A stretch of DNA of 64,000 nt from positions 62,001-126,000 of the forward strand of contig JAHEZJ010000011.1 of the NCBI GenBank assembly GCA_023251135.1, in the 5' to 3' direction. The stretch is from Flavobacterium sp. Its GTDB lineage: Bacteria; Bacteroidota; Bacteroidia; Flavobacteriales; Flavobacteriaceae. Under the pieces are notes generated by a model. It saw only the letters and a list, made by a program, of their open reading frames with translations. It was not told where the DNA came from and searched no databases. Every line of letters begins with the position of its first letter. Position 1 is the stretch's first letter. The translations under genes and the position numbers were made by a program. This document shows, piece after piece, positions 18,830-27,232 of the stretch.

Positions 18830-18886
18830 CAAAAAAGCTACCTAAAACAAAGATACGATTTATCTTGTTTTTAGGTAGCTATATTT
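18830..18886 (-). terminator. Intrinsic terminator of the etf operon
   Basis: A long stem joins AGCTACCTAAAACAAAGATA with TATCTTGTTTTTAGGTAGCT, with a 5-base loop; on the minus strand it is followed by TTTTTTGTTC. It closes the etfB-etfA unit. Confidence 0.9.
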
Positions 18887-18904
18887 TTATAGAGAATTTT
18901 TAAA

Positions 18905-19873
18905 CTAAGAATGTTGTGCTTTAAAAGCTTTTAGTTTCTCAATTAATTGCGGAACAATTTCGAAAGCATCGCCAACTACTCCGTAATCAGCTACTTTAAA
19001 GAAAGGAGCCTCAGGATCGTTGTTGATTACAACTTTTACTTTTGAAGAGTTGATACCTGCAATGTGCTGAATTGCACCAGAAATTCCTATTGCAATATAT
19101 AAGTTAGTGGCAACCGGTTTTCCAGTTTGTCCAACGTGTTCACTGTGAGGTCTCCATCCTAAGTCAGAAACCGGTTTAGAACATGCTGTTGCAGCACCTA
19201 ATACTGCAGCAAGATCTTCAACTAATCCCCAGTTTTCCGGACCTTTTAATCCACGTCCTCCAGAAACTACAACGTCAGCATCAGCGATAGATACTTTTCC
19301 TGTTACTTTTTCTACAGATTCTACTTTTACTCCAAAATCATTGTCACCAATGGTTGGGTTAAAATCTTCTTCAGTTGCAGATCCTGCACTTTCAAAAATT
19401 CCGTAAGAGTTTTTAGCTAGACCAAGAACTTTTACGTCTGTAGCGATTTCAGTAATGTTGAAAGCTTTGTTAGAAAAAGCATTTCTTTTTACCTGAAAAG
19501 GAGAAGTGCTTACCGGTAATCCAACAACATTTGAAGCGAAACCAGCGTTTAAAGCTACTGCAACTAATGAAGAAAGGTAAATACTGTCTGTTGTAGAAGA
19601 AAGTAAAACTACTTTTGTAGCTTCTTTTTCAGCGGCTTGTTTGATAACGTCAGCATAAGCTTTGGCAGTAAAACCAGCTAATTTATCGTTATTTACTTTT
19701 AATACTTTATCAACTCCGTATTTTGATAATTCGCTTACATCGCTAATGTTTACAGTTAAAGCGGTAACTGTTGTTCCTAAAGTTTCGGCTACTTTTTTAG
19801 CGTAAGAAGCCAATTCGAAAGCAACTTTTTTAAATTTTCCTTCTGCAGATTCTGCATATATTAATATTGACAT
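18905..19873 (-). CDS. etfA: Electron transfer flavoprotein subunit alpha
   Basis: A 322-residue subunit that binds FAD and passes electrons from acyl-CoA dehydrogenases to the quinone pool. The C-terminal FAD domain shows VVSGGRGLKGPENWGLVEDL, then SDLGWRPHSEHVGQTGKPV and IGISGAIQHIAGI. The N-terminal half is the variable Rossmann-like domain shared with EtfB. It follows etfB by 75 bp containing a heptad repeat and ends at a strong terminator, so the pair forms one operon. Confidence 0.96.
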   Translation of the reverse strand: MSILIYAESAEGKFKKVAFELASYAKKVAETLGTTVTALTVNISDVSELSKYGVDKVLKVNNDKLAGFTAKAYADVIKQAAEKEATKVVLLSSTTDSIYLSSLVAVALNAGFASNVVGLPVSTSPFQVKRNAFSNKAFNITEIATDVKVLGLAKNSYGIFESAGSATEEDFNPTIGDNDFGVKVESVEKVTGKVSIADADVVVSGGRGLKGPENWGLVEDLAAVLGAATACSKPVSDLGWRPHSEHVGQTGKPVATNLYIAIGISGAIQHIAGINSSKVKVVINNDPEAPFFKVADYGVVGDAFEIVPQLIEKLKAFKAQHS

Positions 19874-19888
19874 AATTTTTTGTTTAGA

Positions 19889-19953
19889 AGTTTAAAGTTT
19901 CAGGTTTCAAGTTTATGCAAACTGAAAACTGCGACTGAATACTGATTACTAGA
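19889..19953. repeat. Degenerate 7-bp tandem array between etfB and etfA
   Basis: AGTTTAA / AGTTTCA / GGTTTCA / AGTTTAT heptamers (19889-19916), then after a 2-bp phase shift AAACTGA / AAACTGC / GACTGAA / TACTGAT / TACTAGA. The array reaches into the etfB stop codon region. Confidence 0.8.
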
Positions 19954-20695
19954 TTACTTTAGCCTCGTTGTGTAATAAATTGATTAACTCATCTAAATTA
20001 TCAGGAGAAACTAATTTTACTGCTGATTTAGGAGCTGGTTTTTCAAATTTCACCGCTTTTGTATTTACAGGAGCATCAACTGGTTCAAGAATAGTTAAAG
20101 CTTTTGTTCTTGCTGTCATAATTCCTCTCATGTTTGGAATACGAAGGTCTTTTTCTTCAACAAGACCTTTTTGACCACCAATGATCAAAGGTAAAGTAGT
20201 ACTTACTGTTTCTTTTCCACCATCGATTTCGCGAACTGCTTTTACATTGTTGCCTTCAACAGTGATAGCAGTACAAGAGTTTAAAAAGTTAGAGCCTAAG
20301 ATTCCGGCGATCATTCCAGGAACCATTCCTCCGTTGTAATCTAAAGATTCTTTTCCGGCAATTACTAAATCATAACCACCATTTTTAATTACTTCTGCCA
20401 ATTGTTTTGCAACAAAAAAACCATCAGTTGGGTTAGCATTTACACGAATCGCTTCGTTTGCACCAATTGCCAAAGCTTTACGTAAAGTAGGCTCAGTATC
20501 AGGTCCTCCAACATTTACAACCGTTACAGTTGCGCCTTGTTGCTCCTGAAACCAGATTGCACGGGTAAGACCAAACTCGTCATTAGGATTAATTACATAT
20601 TGAACACCATTGGTATCGAATTCTGAGTCACCATTGGAGAAGTTAATTTTTGAAGTAGTATCAGGCACATGGCTGATGCAAACTAATATTTTCAT
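19949..20695 (-). CDS. etfB: Electron transfer flavoprotein subunit beta
   Basis: A 248-residue EtfB, partner of EtfA. It has the AMP-binding and family motifs LVIAGKESLDYNGGMVPGMIAG and VREIDGGKETVSTTLPLIIGGQKGL, then LRIPNMRGIMTARTK. The start MKILVCISHVPDT is typical. On the minus strand TAAATTTG (complement of 20731-20738) gives a good -7 box about 36 bp upstream of the ATG. Confidence 0.96.
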   Translation of the reverse strand: MKILVCISHVPDTTSKINFSNGDSEFDTNGVQYVINPNDEFGLTRAIWFQEQQGATVTVVNVGGPDTEPTLRKALAIGANEAIRVNANPTDGFFVAKQLAEVIKNGGYDLVIAGKESLDYNGGMVPGMIAGILGSNFLNSCTAITVEGNNVKAVREIDGGKETVSTTLPLIIGGQKGLVEEKDLRIPNMRGIMTARTKALTILEPVDAPVNTKAVKFEKPAPKSAVKLVSPDNLDELINLLHNEAKVI

Positions 20696-21188
20696 AAGTA
20701 TATATTTTGATAAATTATAAAATGCTTCTACAAATTTAGAAATTAAAATTGAAATAATATACTATGCATGCATAATATTTTTTTAAAACTATTACGTTTT
20801 CGCAGATTCTGAAATTATAAAAGCCTTTTGGGGTCATCAAATAGTGATAATGTAGTGATGTTTGCTGATTCTTAGGGATTTTTCAAAATGGGGGAGCTGG
20901 AGAACTGTTAAAATTTGCCGCCATTTATACTATAATTTGAGATGCTGCGTTAGAGAGGAAGAATTTTGCTGAATCAGAATCCAACAAAAAAAGTTGAGTT
21001 TGTCTGAAAAAAGTTTTTTGGGTGATAAAGTAGTTATTACATCGATTTCGTAAATGTCACAATAAAATTTAAAAAGTTAAAAGCGGATGACAGAAGGAAG
21101 TTCGTGTGATTTTAAATTTAATTTATGCTTTTAAGTTATTTAAAATATTTATTTTTGCTCTTCAGAAAATTCAACATACAATATAAAT
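20696..21188. promoter_or_regulatory. Divergent etfB / pdhB promoter region
   Basis: 493 bp without a supported gene. It contains the etfB -7 box TAAATTTG (minus, 20731-20738) and a pdhB -7 box TATTTTTG (plus, 21150-21157) about 31 bp before the pdhB ATG. The middle has no long ORF, strong hairpin or recognisable RNA. The size of the gap suggests extra regulation, but no operator is apparent. Confidence 0.5.
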
Positions 21189-22166
21189 ATGAGAACAATA
21201 CAATTTAGAGAGGCCATTTGTGAAGCGATGAGCGAAGAAATGCGTCACGATGAATCCATATATTTAATGGGCGAAGAAGTTGCAGAATACAACGGAGCTT
21301 ACAAGGCTTCAAAAGGAATGCTTGCTGAGTTTGGCGAAAAAAGAGTAATCGATACTCCAATTGCTGAGCTTGGTTTTACAGGGATTGCAGTAGGATCAGC
21401 GATGAACGGATGTCGTCCTATTGTAGAGTACATGACTTTCAACTTCTGTTTAGTAGGTATTGATCAAATTATAAATAACGCTGCTAAAATGCGTCAAATG
21501 ACAGGTGGACAATTTAATGTGCCTATCGTTTTTCGTGGACCAACTGCTTCTGCAGGTCAATTAGGAGCGACTCACTCACAAGCTTTAGAAAACTGGTTTG
21601 CTAACACTCCGGGACTTAAAGTTGTGGTACCTTCAACTCCTTATGATGCAAAAGGACTTTTAAAATCGGCTATTCGTGATAATGATCCTGTAATCTTTAT
21701 GGAATCTGAGCAAATGTATGGTGACAAAGGAGAGGTGCCGGACGGAGAATATACAATTCCATTAGGAGTTGCCGATATTAAACGCGAAGGAAAAGACGTT
21801 ACAATCGTTTCTTTTGGTAAAATTATCAAAGAAGCTTTTATTGCAGCTGATGAATTAGCTAAAGAAGGGATCTCTTGTGAAATTATCGATTTAAGAACAG
21901 TTCGTCCAATGGATAAAGAGACTATTCTTACTTCTGTTAAAAAAACAAACCGTTTGGTAATTTTAGAAGAAGCATGGCCGTTTGCAAGTGTTTCATCTGA
22001 AATCACTTATATCGTTCAGGAACAGGCTTTTGATTTTCTTGATGCGCCAATTCAACGTATAACAACAGCAGATACACCTGCGCCTTACTCTCCTGTTTTA
22101 CTAAAAGACTGGTTGCCAAATGCAGCTGATGTAGTAAAAGCAGTAAAGAAAGTAATGTACAAATAG
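21189..22166 (+). CDS. pdhB: Pyruvate dehydrogenase E1 component subunit beta
   Basis: A 325-residue transketolase-fold beta subunit of the alpha2beta2 E1 enzyme that decarboxylates pyruvate with thiamine diphosphate. Motifs include YLMGEEVAEYNGAYKASKGM, DTPIAELGFTGIAVGSAMNG, IVFRGPTASAGQLGATHSQ and CEIIDLRTVRPMDKETI. Its alpha subunit and E2 are not adjacent. Monocistronic here: its own promoter upstream and a terminator 20 bp after the stop. Confidence 0.95.
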   Translation: MRTIQFREAICEAMSEEMRHDESIYLMGEEVAEYNGAYKASKGMLAEFGEKRVIDTPIAELGFTGIAVGSAMNGCRPIVEYMTFNFCLVGIDQIINNAAKMRQMTGGQFNVPIVFRGPTASAGQLGATHSQALENWFANTPGLKVVVPSTPYDAKGLLKSAIRDNDPVIFMESEQMYGDKGEVPDGEYTIPLGVADIKREGKDVTIVSFGKIIKEAFIAADELAKEGISCEIIDLRTVRPMDKETILTSVKKTNRLVILEEAWPFASVSSEITYIVQEQAFDFLDAPIQRITTADTPAPYSPVLLKDWLPNAADVVKAVKKVMYK

Positions 22167-22187
22167 TAAATTAAACGATACTTATAA

Positions 22188-22228
22188 AACTTCATCAGTC
22201 ATACCTATTATTGATGAAGTTTTTTTTT
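22188..22228 (+). terminator. Intrinsic terminator of pdhB
   Basis: AACTTCATCA pairs with TGATGAAGTT around a 14-base loop and is followed by eight T residues. Confidence 0.92.
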
Positions 22229-22236
22229 GCCAGATT

Positions 22237-24738
22237 ATGAAAAAAATAATTTTACTCAGCTTGTTTTTTGTACTCGCAATAGCGGGTAGCGTTATTGCAC
22301 AAACCAAAGTGAGTGGAATTGTTTTGGACAAATCTAATCAGCCAATTCCGTTTGCTAATGTTGTTTTTAAAGGATCCAATACGGGGATCGTTTCTAATGA
22401 AGATGGACGTTTCTATCTCGAATCGCCTAATACTTACACCACTTTATTAGTAAGTTCGGCAGGATTTTCAGATCGGGAGGTTACACTTGAAAAAGCCGTA
22501 AACTATGACTTTAAGATCGTTTTAAGCGAAGCTGAAGCATTGAATGAAGTCGTGATTTTTACCGGAAAGACCTCTAAGAAAAATAATCCGGCACTGGATA
22601 TTCTTAGAAAAATATGGGAGCGCAAACGTAAAAACGGACTGTACCAATTCAATCAGTATCAGATGCAAAAGTACGAGAAAGTCGAGTTTGATATGAACAC
22701 GATCGACAGTGCTTTTATGAAAAATAAACTCTTCAAGGGAATGGAATTTGTATTCAAACACGTTGATACATCTGAAGTTACCGGGAAAACATATCTGCCG
22801 ATTTTTATTAGCGAGTCGCTGTATGATGTGTATGGAGATAATAAATTAAAGAAAACAAAAGAGAACCTGACCGGAAATAAAACTTCTGGATTCAATGGTA
22901 ATCAACAGATTTTATCTTTCGTGAAAGATCTGTACTCCGATTATAACATTTACGACAATCACCTGAAATTCTTCGACAAGAGCTTTACAAGTCCTCTTTC
23001 CCGAACAGGAATTGATGTGTATAATTATGTTTTAAAAGACAGTGCTTATGTTGATAAAAAATGGTGTTACAATATCGTTTTTTATCCAAGACGTAAAAAT
23101 GAGCTGACTTTTAAAGGAGATTTTTGGGTAAACGATACCACTTTTGCGATCAAAAAAATTAATATGGCCGTTACTAAAAGCGCCAATATTAACTGGGTAA
23201 AAGATATTTATATCGAACAGGAATTTGAGGTTGAGAATGATTCTGTGTTTCTCTTAACCCGTGATTATATGATGTCTGATTTTGCTTTGAACAAAAAAGA
23301 AAAATCAAAAGGAGTTTACGGGAAACGTACAACTTTGTATAAAGGTCATAAATTCAATCTTCAAAAACCAGAGAGTTTTTACAAGCAGGAAGTCAATTTT
23401 ATTGATAATGCCGTTTACAACAAATCGAATGAATTTTGGGATGAAAACCGTTTTGAAAAACTCAACAAGGACGAACAGGGTATTTACAAAATGCTCGATA
23501 CGCTGCAAACGGTCAAAAGATTCAAGCAGCTCTATAGTTTAGTTTCTATTTTGGGTAGTGGTTACGTCGAGTTTAAGAATTTTGATTTTGGACCTATCTT
23601 CTCCACTTTCGGGTATAATGAAGTTGAAGGCTTACGATTGCGAGCAGGAGGAAGGACTTATTTTGGACCTAATGATCCATGGCGCATACAAGCTTACACC
23701 GCATATGGTTTTGATGATAATAAATTCAAATACGGAGTTTCCGGAAAATGGATGGTGGATAAGAAAAACAGAATCATTATCTCCGGAGGAAACAGGCGTG
23801 ACATCGAACAAATTGGTGCCAGCTTAACCACTACAAATGATATTTTAGGACGAAGTTTTGCTTCTTCTGCATTATTTACCACGGGAAGTAATGGAAAATT
23901 GACCAACATTAATCTGAGCAACATTTCGCTTGAAATGGAGCCTATGAAGAATTTTGTTGTTCAGGCCGGAGTTTCATACAGAACTTTAGAATCGGCTTCT
24001 CCGATCTTTAGTTTAGACTATTATACTACTTTGCCAACAGCAGCAAATCCGGCTGGGGTAATAGCAAACAAGGTAACACAGTCGGAAGCGAATATTCAGT
24101 TTGAGTTTATGCCCAATCGTAAGACAATCGGTTTTGGAGTAGAACGCAATATTGTTGACAGCCCGTTCAGTCATTTCTTTGTAAACTTTAGTTATGGTTT
24201 GAAAGGGGTTTTAAACAGCGATTTTGCATACCAAAAAGTACAGTTGTTTTACAAGCAGCCTATTATTATCGGACCATTAGGAAGATCGAATATTATCCTT
24301 GAAACCGGAAAAACCTTTGGTACCATTCCATTAGGATTGATGAGTGTAATTCCCGGAAATCAGACTTATTTTACCATCGAAAACACCTTTAGTAACTTAA
24401 ATTTCTACGAGTTTATAACGGACCAGTATACCACTTTACAATGGAATCATGACTTTGGAGGGAGGCTGTTTGCAAGAATTCCGTTCATGAGAAAATTAAA
24501 CTGGAGAGAATTTGTAGGAGTAAGAGCGGTACACGGAACTATTTCTAATGCTAACCGTGCCATTAATGCTTCAGGATTGCCTTATAATGCGCCGGAAAAT
24601 GTGTATTGGGAATACAATGCCGGGATTGGAAATATCTTCAAAGTATTCCGTCTTGATTTCTCATGGAGAGGAAATTATATGAATATGCCGGACGCTACTA
24701 AGTTTGCAATAAAAGGATCGTTTGGTTTTTATTTTTAG
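22237..24738 (+). CDS. DUF5686 / carboxypeptidase-regulatory-like outer-membrane protein
   Basis: An 833-residue exported protein. After the signal peptide (LLSLFFVLAIAGSVIAQ) comes a carboxypeptidase-D regulatory-like beta sandwich at about residues 24-110 (VSGIVLDKSNQPIPFANVVFKGSNTG; only part needed for recognition). It is followed by the DUF5686 region with NPALDILRKIWERKRKNG and a C-terminal half of barrel-like strands ending in FAIKGSFGFYF. It is probably an outer-membrane barrel; the substrate is unknown. It starts 71 bp after pdhB, behind a terminator, so it is likely transcribed separately. Confidence 0.85.
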   Translation: MKKIILLSLFFVLAIAGSVIAQTKVSGIVLDKSNQPIPFANVVFKGSNTGIVSNEDGRFYLESPNTYTTLLVSSAGFSDREVTLEKAVNYDFKIVLSEAEALNEVVIFTGKTSKKNNPALDILRKIWERKRKNGLYQFNQYQMQKYEKVEFDMNTIDSAFMKNKLFKGMEFVFKHVDTSEVTGKTYLPIFISESLYDVYGDNKLKKTKENLTGNKTSGFNGNQQILSFVKDLYSDYNIYDNHLKFFDKSFTSPLSRTGIDVYNYVLKDSAYVDKKWCYNIVFYPRRKNELTFKGDFWVNDTTFAIKKINMAVTKSANINWVKDIYIEQEFEVENDSVFLLTRDYMMSDFALNKKEKSKGVYGKRTTLYKGHKFNLQKPESFYKQEVNFIDNAVYNKSNEFWDENRFEKLNKDEQGIYKMLDTLQTVKRFKQLYSLVSILGSGYVEFKNFDFGPIFSTFGYNEVEGLRLRAGGRTYFGPNDPWRIQAYTAYGFDDNKFKYGVSGKWMVDKKNRIIISGGNRRDIEQIGASLTTTNDILGRSFASSALFTTGSNGKLTNINLSNISLEMEPMKNFVVQAGVSYRTLESASPIFSLDYYTTLPTAANPAGVIANKVTQSEANIQFEFMPNRKTIGFGVERNIVDSPFSHFFVNFSYGLKGVLNSDFAYQKVQLFYKQPIIIGPLGRSNIILETGKTFGTIPLGLMSVIPGNQTYFTIENTFSNLNFYEFITDQYTTLQWNHDFGGRLFARIPFMRKLNWREFVGVRAVHGTISNANRAINASGLPYNAPENVYWEYNAGIGNIFKVFRLDFSWRGNYMNMPDATKFAIKGSFGFYF

Positions 24739-24772
24739 ATAAATTGTCAGATTTTTTCTTAATTTAGTTGCT

Positions 24773-25822
24773 ATGAGTATAGCTATCGAAAGTAAGAATT
24801 TAAATTGGACAAATAATCTTAGAGTTTTAGCCACTGTCAGTGTAATTGTTGTACACGTAGCCTGTGATATTCTGTATCAGTATGGTACGATATCTAATTT
24901 TACCTGGTGGACTGGTAATGTTTATGACGGTCTGGTACGTTTTTGCGTTCCGGTTTTCCTGATGCTTACCGGAGCATTAATGCTCAATAAAAAATACGAA
25001 CTGAGTGATTTTTTGAAAAGAAAATTTTCAAGAATAATTCTGCCCTTCCTTTTCTGGAGTTTCTTCTATATACTGTTAACCGTCAGAAGTGAATTTTTGA
25101 TGCAATCTGAAAAAGCTGTCGATATTTTTAATCGGGCCTTCACGCTTCTTATAGGAGGGAGTTCCTTTCATTTATGGTACATTTATATGATCATCGGAAT
25201 CTATCTTTTTATTCCGATTATAAGCAAGTGGATTCAGAATGCTACTGAAAAAGAGATCTTGTACTTTTTAGGCATTTGGATTTTTGCTTTAATGCTTAAT
25301 CAGCCCATTTTTGCTGCCTTTCGAATCAATGTTGATCTGACCTACTTTACAGGTTTTTTAGGGTATCTGGTTTTGGGATACTATTTGTCGGTTAAGTCCT
25401 TTCAGTACGATGCCCGAAGACTGAAACAGATTTCGGTATTATTACTTTTTTTAGGTGCTCTTATTACCATTCTCGGAACTTATTTCCTGTCGACAGCAGA
25501 AGACTGTTTTAATGAATATTTCTACGGCTATCTGACTTTTAATGTCATGCTGGTTTCTATTGGATTGTTTATTTTCTTCAAAAATTCGAAAATTTCAAAT
25601 CCAACTCTCGTTCGGGTGATTGGTTTTATCAATAAATACAGCTATGGTATTTATCTGGTTCATATTCTGGTTCTCCGGTTTCTGGTCTCTTCAGGAATCG
25701 ATTATGATTTTATAAATCCGGTTTTGGCCATTCCCATTACAACGTTATTGTGTTTGCTGTTGTCTGCTGTTATTATCTACGCTGTCAATAAACTTCCTTA
25801 CGGGGAATATATTTCAGGATAA
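24773..25822 (+). CDS. Membrane acyltransferase (acyltransferase-3 family)
   Basis: A 349-residue protein with about ten membrane segments. The N-terminus NLRVLATVSVIVVHVA carries the conserved catalytic-type His of the acyltransferase-3 family (as in OatA or Oac O-acetyltransferases). LVRFCVPVFLMLTGALML and SYGIYLVHILVLRFL are other family positions. It acetylates or acylates some surface sugar or lipid; no glycan gene cluster surrounds it, so the acceptor is unknown. Only 34 bp follow the DUF5686 gene, suggesting co-transcription. Confidence 0.88.
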   Translation: MSIAIESKNLNWTNNLRVLATVSVIVVHVACDILYQYGTISNFTWWTGNVYDGLVRFCVPVFLMLTGALMLNKKYELSDFLKRKFSRIILPFLFWSFFYILLTVRSEFLMQSEKAVDIFNRAFTLLIGGSSFHLWYIYMIIGIYLFIPIISKWIQNATEKEILYFLGIWIFALMLNQPIFAAFRINVDLTYFTGFLGYLVLGYYLSVKSFQYDARRLKQISVLLLFLGALITILGTYFLSTAEDCFNEYFYGYLTFNVMLVSIGLFIFFKNSKISNPTLVRVIGFINKYSYGIYLVHILVLRFLVSSGIDYDFINPVLAIPITTLLCLLLSAVIIYAVNKLPYGEYISG

Positions 25823-25869
25823 TTATTGCCGTAATTTTATTTAATTTTGAATCCACTTAAAATAAGGTT

Positions 25870-26469
25870 ATGCAAGAAGCCATCGATTTTCTATCTGCCA
25901 AAAATCCGGTTTTTCTGGAAATTATCGAAAAATATGGACTGCCACCAATACCAAAACGCCCACAAGGTTTCGAAACCCTGGTATTGTTGATTCTGGAGCA
26001 ACAAGTTTCGATCGATTCGGCGAAAGCTACATTCTTAAAAATAAAAGCCTATACCGTCTGTAATCCTGAAACCATGGCGGTTTTATCGGACGAAGAGTTT
26101 CGCGCATTGGGGGTAAGCCGTCAAAAAACAAAATACATTAAAATACTGGCCGAAGCCGTTCTGAGTAAAGAACTCGACATTGAAAGTCTGGCCACAAAAT
26201 CGGCAAAAGAAGTTCGGGAAGAGCTTATACAGTTGAAAGGAATCGGAAACTGGACGATTGATATTTATCTGATGTTTTGCCTTCAGGAGCCCGATTTGAT
26301 TCCATTAGGAGATATTGCAGTTGTCAACACCATCAAAGAATTACTGAATATTCACGACAAGCTGGAAATGGAAATTCATGCCGAACAATGGAGTCCGTAT
26401 AGGTCCTATGCGACCTATTTGCTTTGGCATTATTATCTAAACAAAAGAAATCGAAAGATTACCTATTAA
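25870..26469 (+). CDS. HhH-GPD DNA glycosylase, AlkA-like 3-methyladenine glycosylase
   Basis: A 199-residue base-excision repair glycosylase. The helix-hairpin-helix is LIQLKGIGNWTIDIYLMF, and the catalytic Asp is in IPLGDIAVVN, as in AlkA-type enzymes. QGFETLVLLILEQQVSIDSAKATFLK is the upstream helix of the fold. It lacks the N-terminal domain of E. coli AlkA and any Fe-S cysteine set, so it is the compact form found in many bacteria. It probably removes alkylated purines. Last gene of a possible three-gene unit. Confidence 0.9.
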   Translation: MQEAIDFLSAKNPVFLEIIEKYGLPPIPKRPQGFETLVLLILEQQVSIDSAKATFLKIKAYTVCNPETMAVLSDEEFRALGVSRQKTKYIKILAEAVLSKELDIESLATKSAKEVREELIQLKGIGNWTIDIYLMFCLQEPDLIPLGDIAVVNTIKELLNIHDKLEMEIHAEQWSPYRSYATYLLWHYYLNKRNRKITY

Positions 26470-26515
26470 CTCCCTGTTTTTTAAAAGAAAAGTACATAGA
26501 TAAATGCAGTTTTTT

Positions 26516-26546
26516 ATTGTAAAAAGGGATTCTTTAGTTACTTTTG
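26516..26546 (+). promoter_or_regulatory. Promoter of ppa
   Basis: A near-consensus -33 ATTG (26516-26519) and a perfect -7 TACTTTTG (26539-26546) are 19 bp apart. Transcription would begin near 26552, about 28 bp before the ATG. Confidence 0.65.
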
Positions 26547-26579
26547 CAGTCGAAATTATAGAAACAATAAAAAACGAAA

Positions 26580-27110
26580 ATGACCGCAGACAAACTAACA
26601 ACTTTCGATGTGTTAATCGAAATACCAAGAGGAAGCAGAAACAAATACGAATACGATTTTGAAATTAAAAGAATGCGTTTCGACAGAATGTTATTCTCTT
26701 CAATGATGTACCCGGCTGATTACGGATTTATTCCGGAAACTTTAGCTCTTGATGGTGACCCTCTTGATGTATTGGTTTTAGTAAACGAACCAACTTTCCC
26801 AGGATGTGTTATGGAAGTGAAGCCAATTGGGGTTTTCCACATGGCAGATGATAAAGGACCAGACGAAAAAATTATTTGTGTACCAGTTTCTGATCCAATC
26901 TGGAATTCATTAAATGATCTTTCTGATATCAACGGACACTTATTAAAAGAAATCGAGCACTTTTTCCAGGTATACAAAGATCTTGAAAACAAACAAGTAG
27001 ATGTAGAAGGATGGGGAGATGTAAACGAAGCATTTGCAATTATCGCTGAGTGTACAAAACGTTTTGATGATATTGAAAACAAACCGGAAGGATTATTTAG
27101 CATTAAATAA
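26580..27110 (+). CDS. ppa: Inorganic pyrophosphatase (soluble, family I)
   Basis: A 176-residue cytosolic enzyme hydrolysing pyrophosphate. Signatures are IEIPRGSRNKYEYD, the metal-binding DGDPLDVLVLV (about residues 59-69), YPADYGFIPETLALDGDP and DPIWNSLNDLSD. Length is normal. It is immediately followed, after a terminator, by the membrane pyrophosphatase gene, so the soluble and the energy-conserving enzyme for the same substrate are neighbours. Confidence 0.97.
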   Translation: MTADKLTTFDVLIEIPRGSRNKYEYDFEIKRMRFDRMLFSSMMYPADYGFIPETLALDGDPLDVLVLVNEPTFPGCVMEVKPIGVFHMADDKGPDEKIICVPVSDPIWNSLNDLSDINGHLLKEIEHFFQVYKDLENKQVDVEGWGDVNEAFAIIAECTKRFDDIENKPEGLFSIK

Positions 27111-27131
27111 TTTTTAGCCCGCACCATTATA

Positions 27132-27170
27132 AAAAAAGCAATACTACCGTCAGGAGTATTGCTTTTTTGT
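27132..27170 (+). terminator. Intrinsic terminator of ppa
   Basis: AAAAAAGCAATACT pairs with AGTATTGCTTTTTT around a 9-base loop, followed by T residues. Confidence 0.92.
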
Positions 27171-27232
27171 TTAAATTCGTTCGAGTTAGTTTATTGACTT
27201 TTAACTATTAACCAAAAAACCATTACTATATT

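Noticed and set aside
18905..18960. Possible frameshift at the 3' end of etfA
   Set aside because: The C-terminus (VPQLIEKLKAFKAQ) is normal for EtfA and a strong terminator follows.
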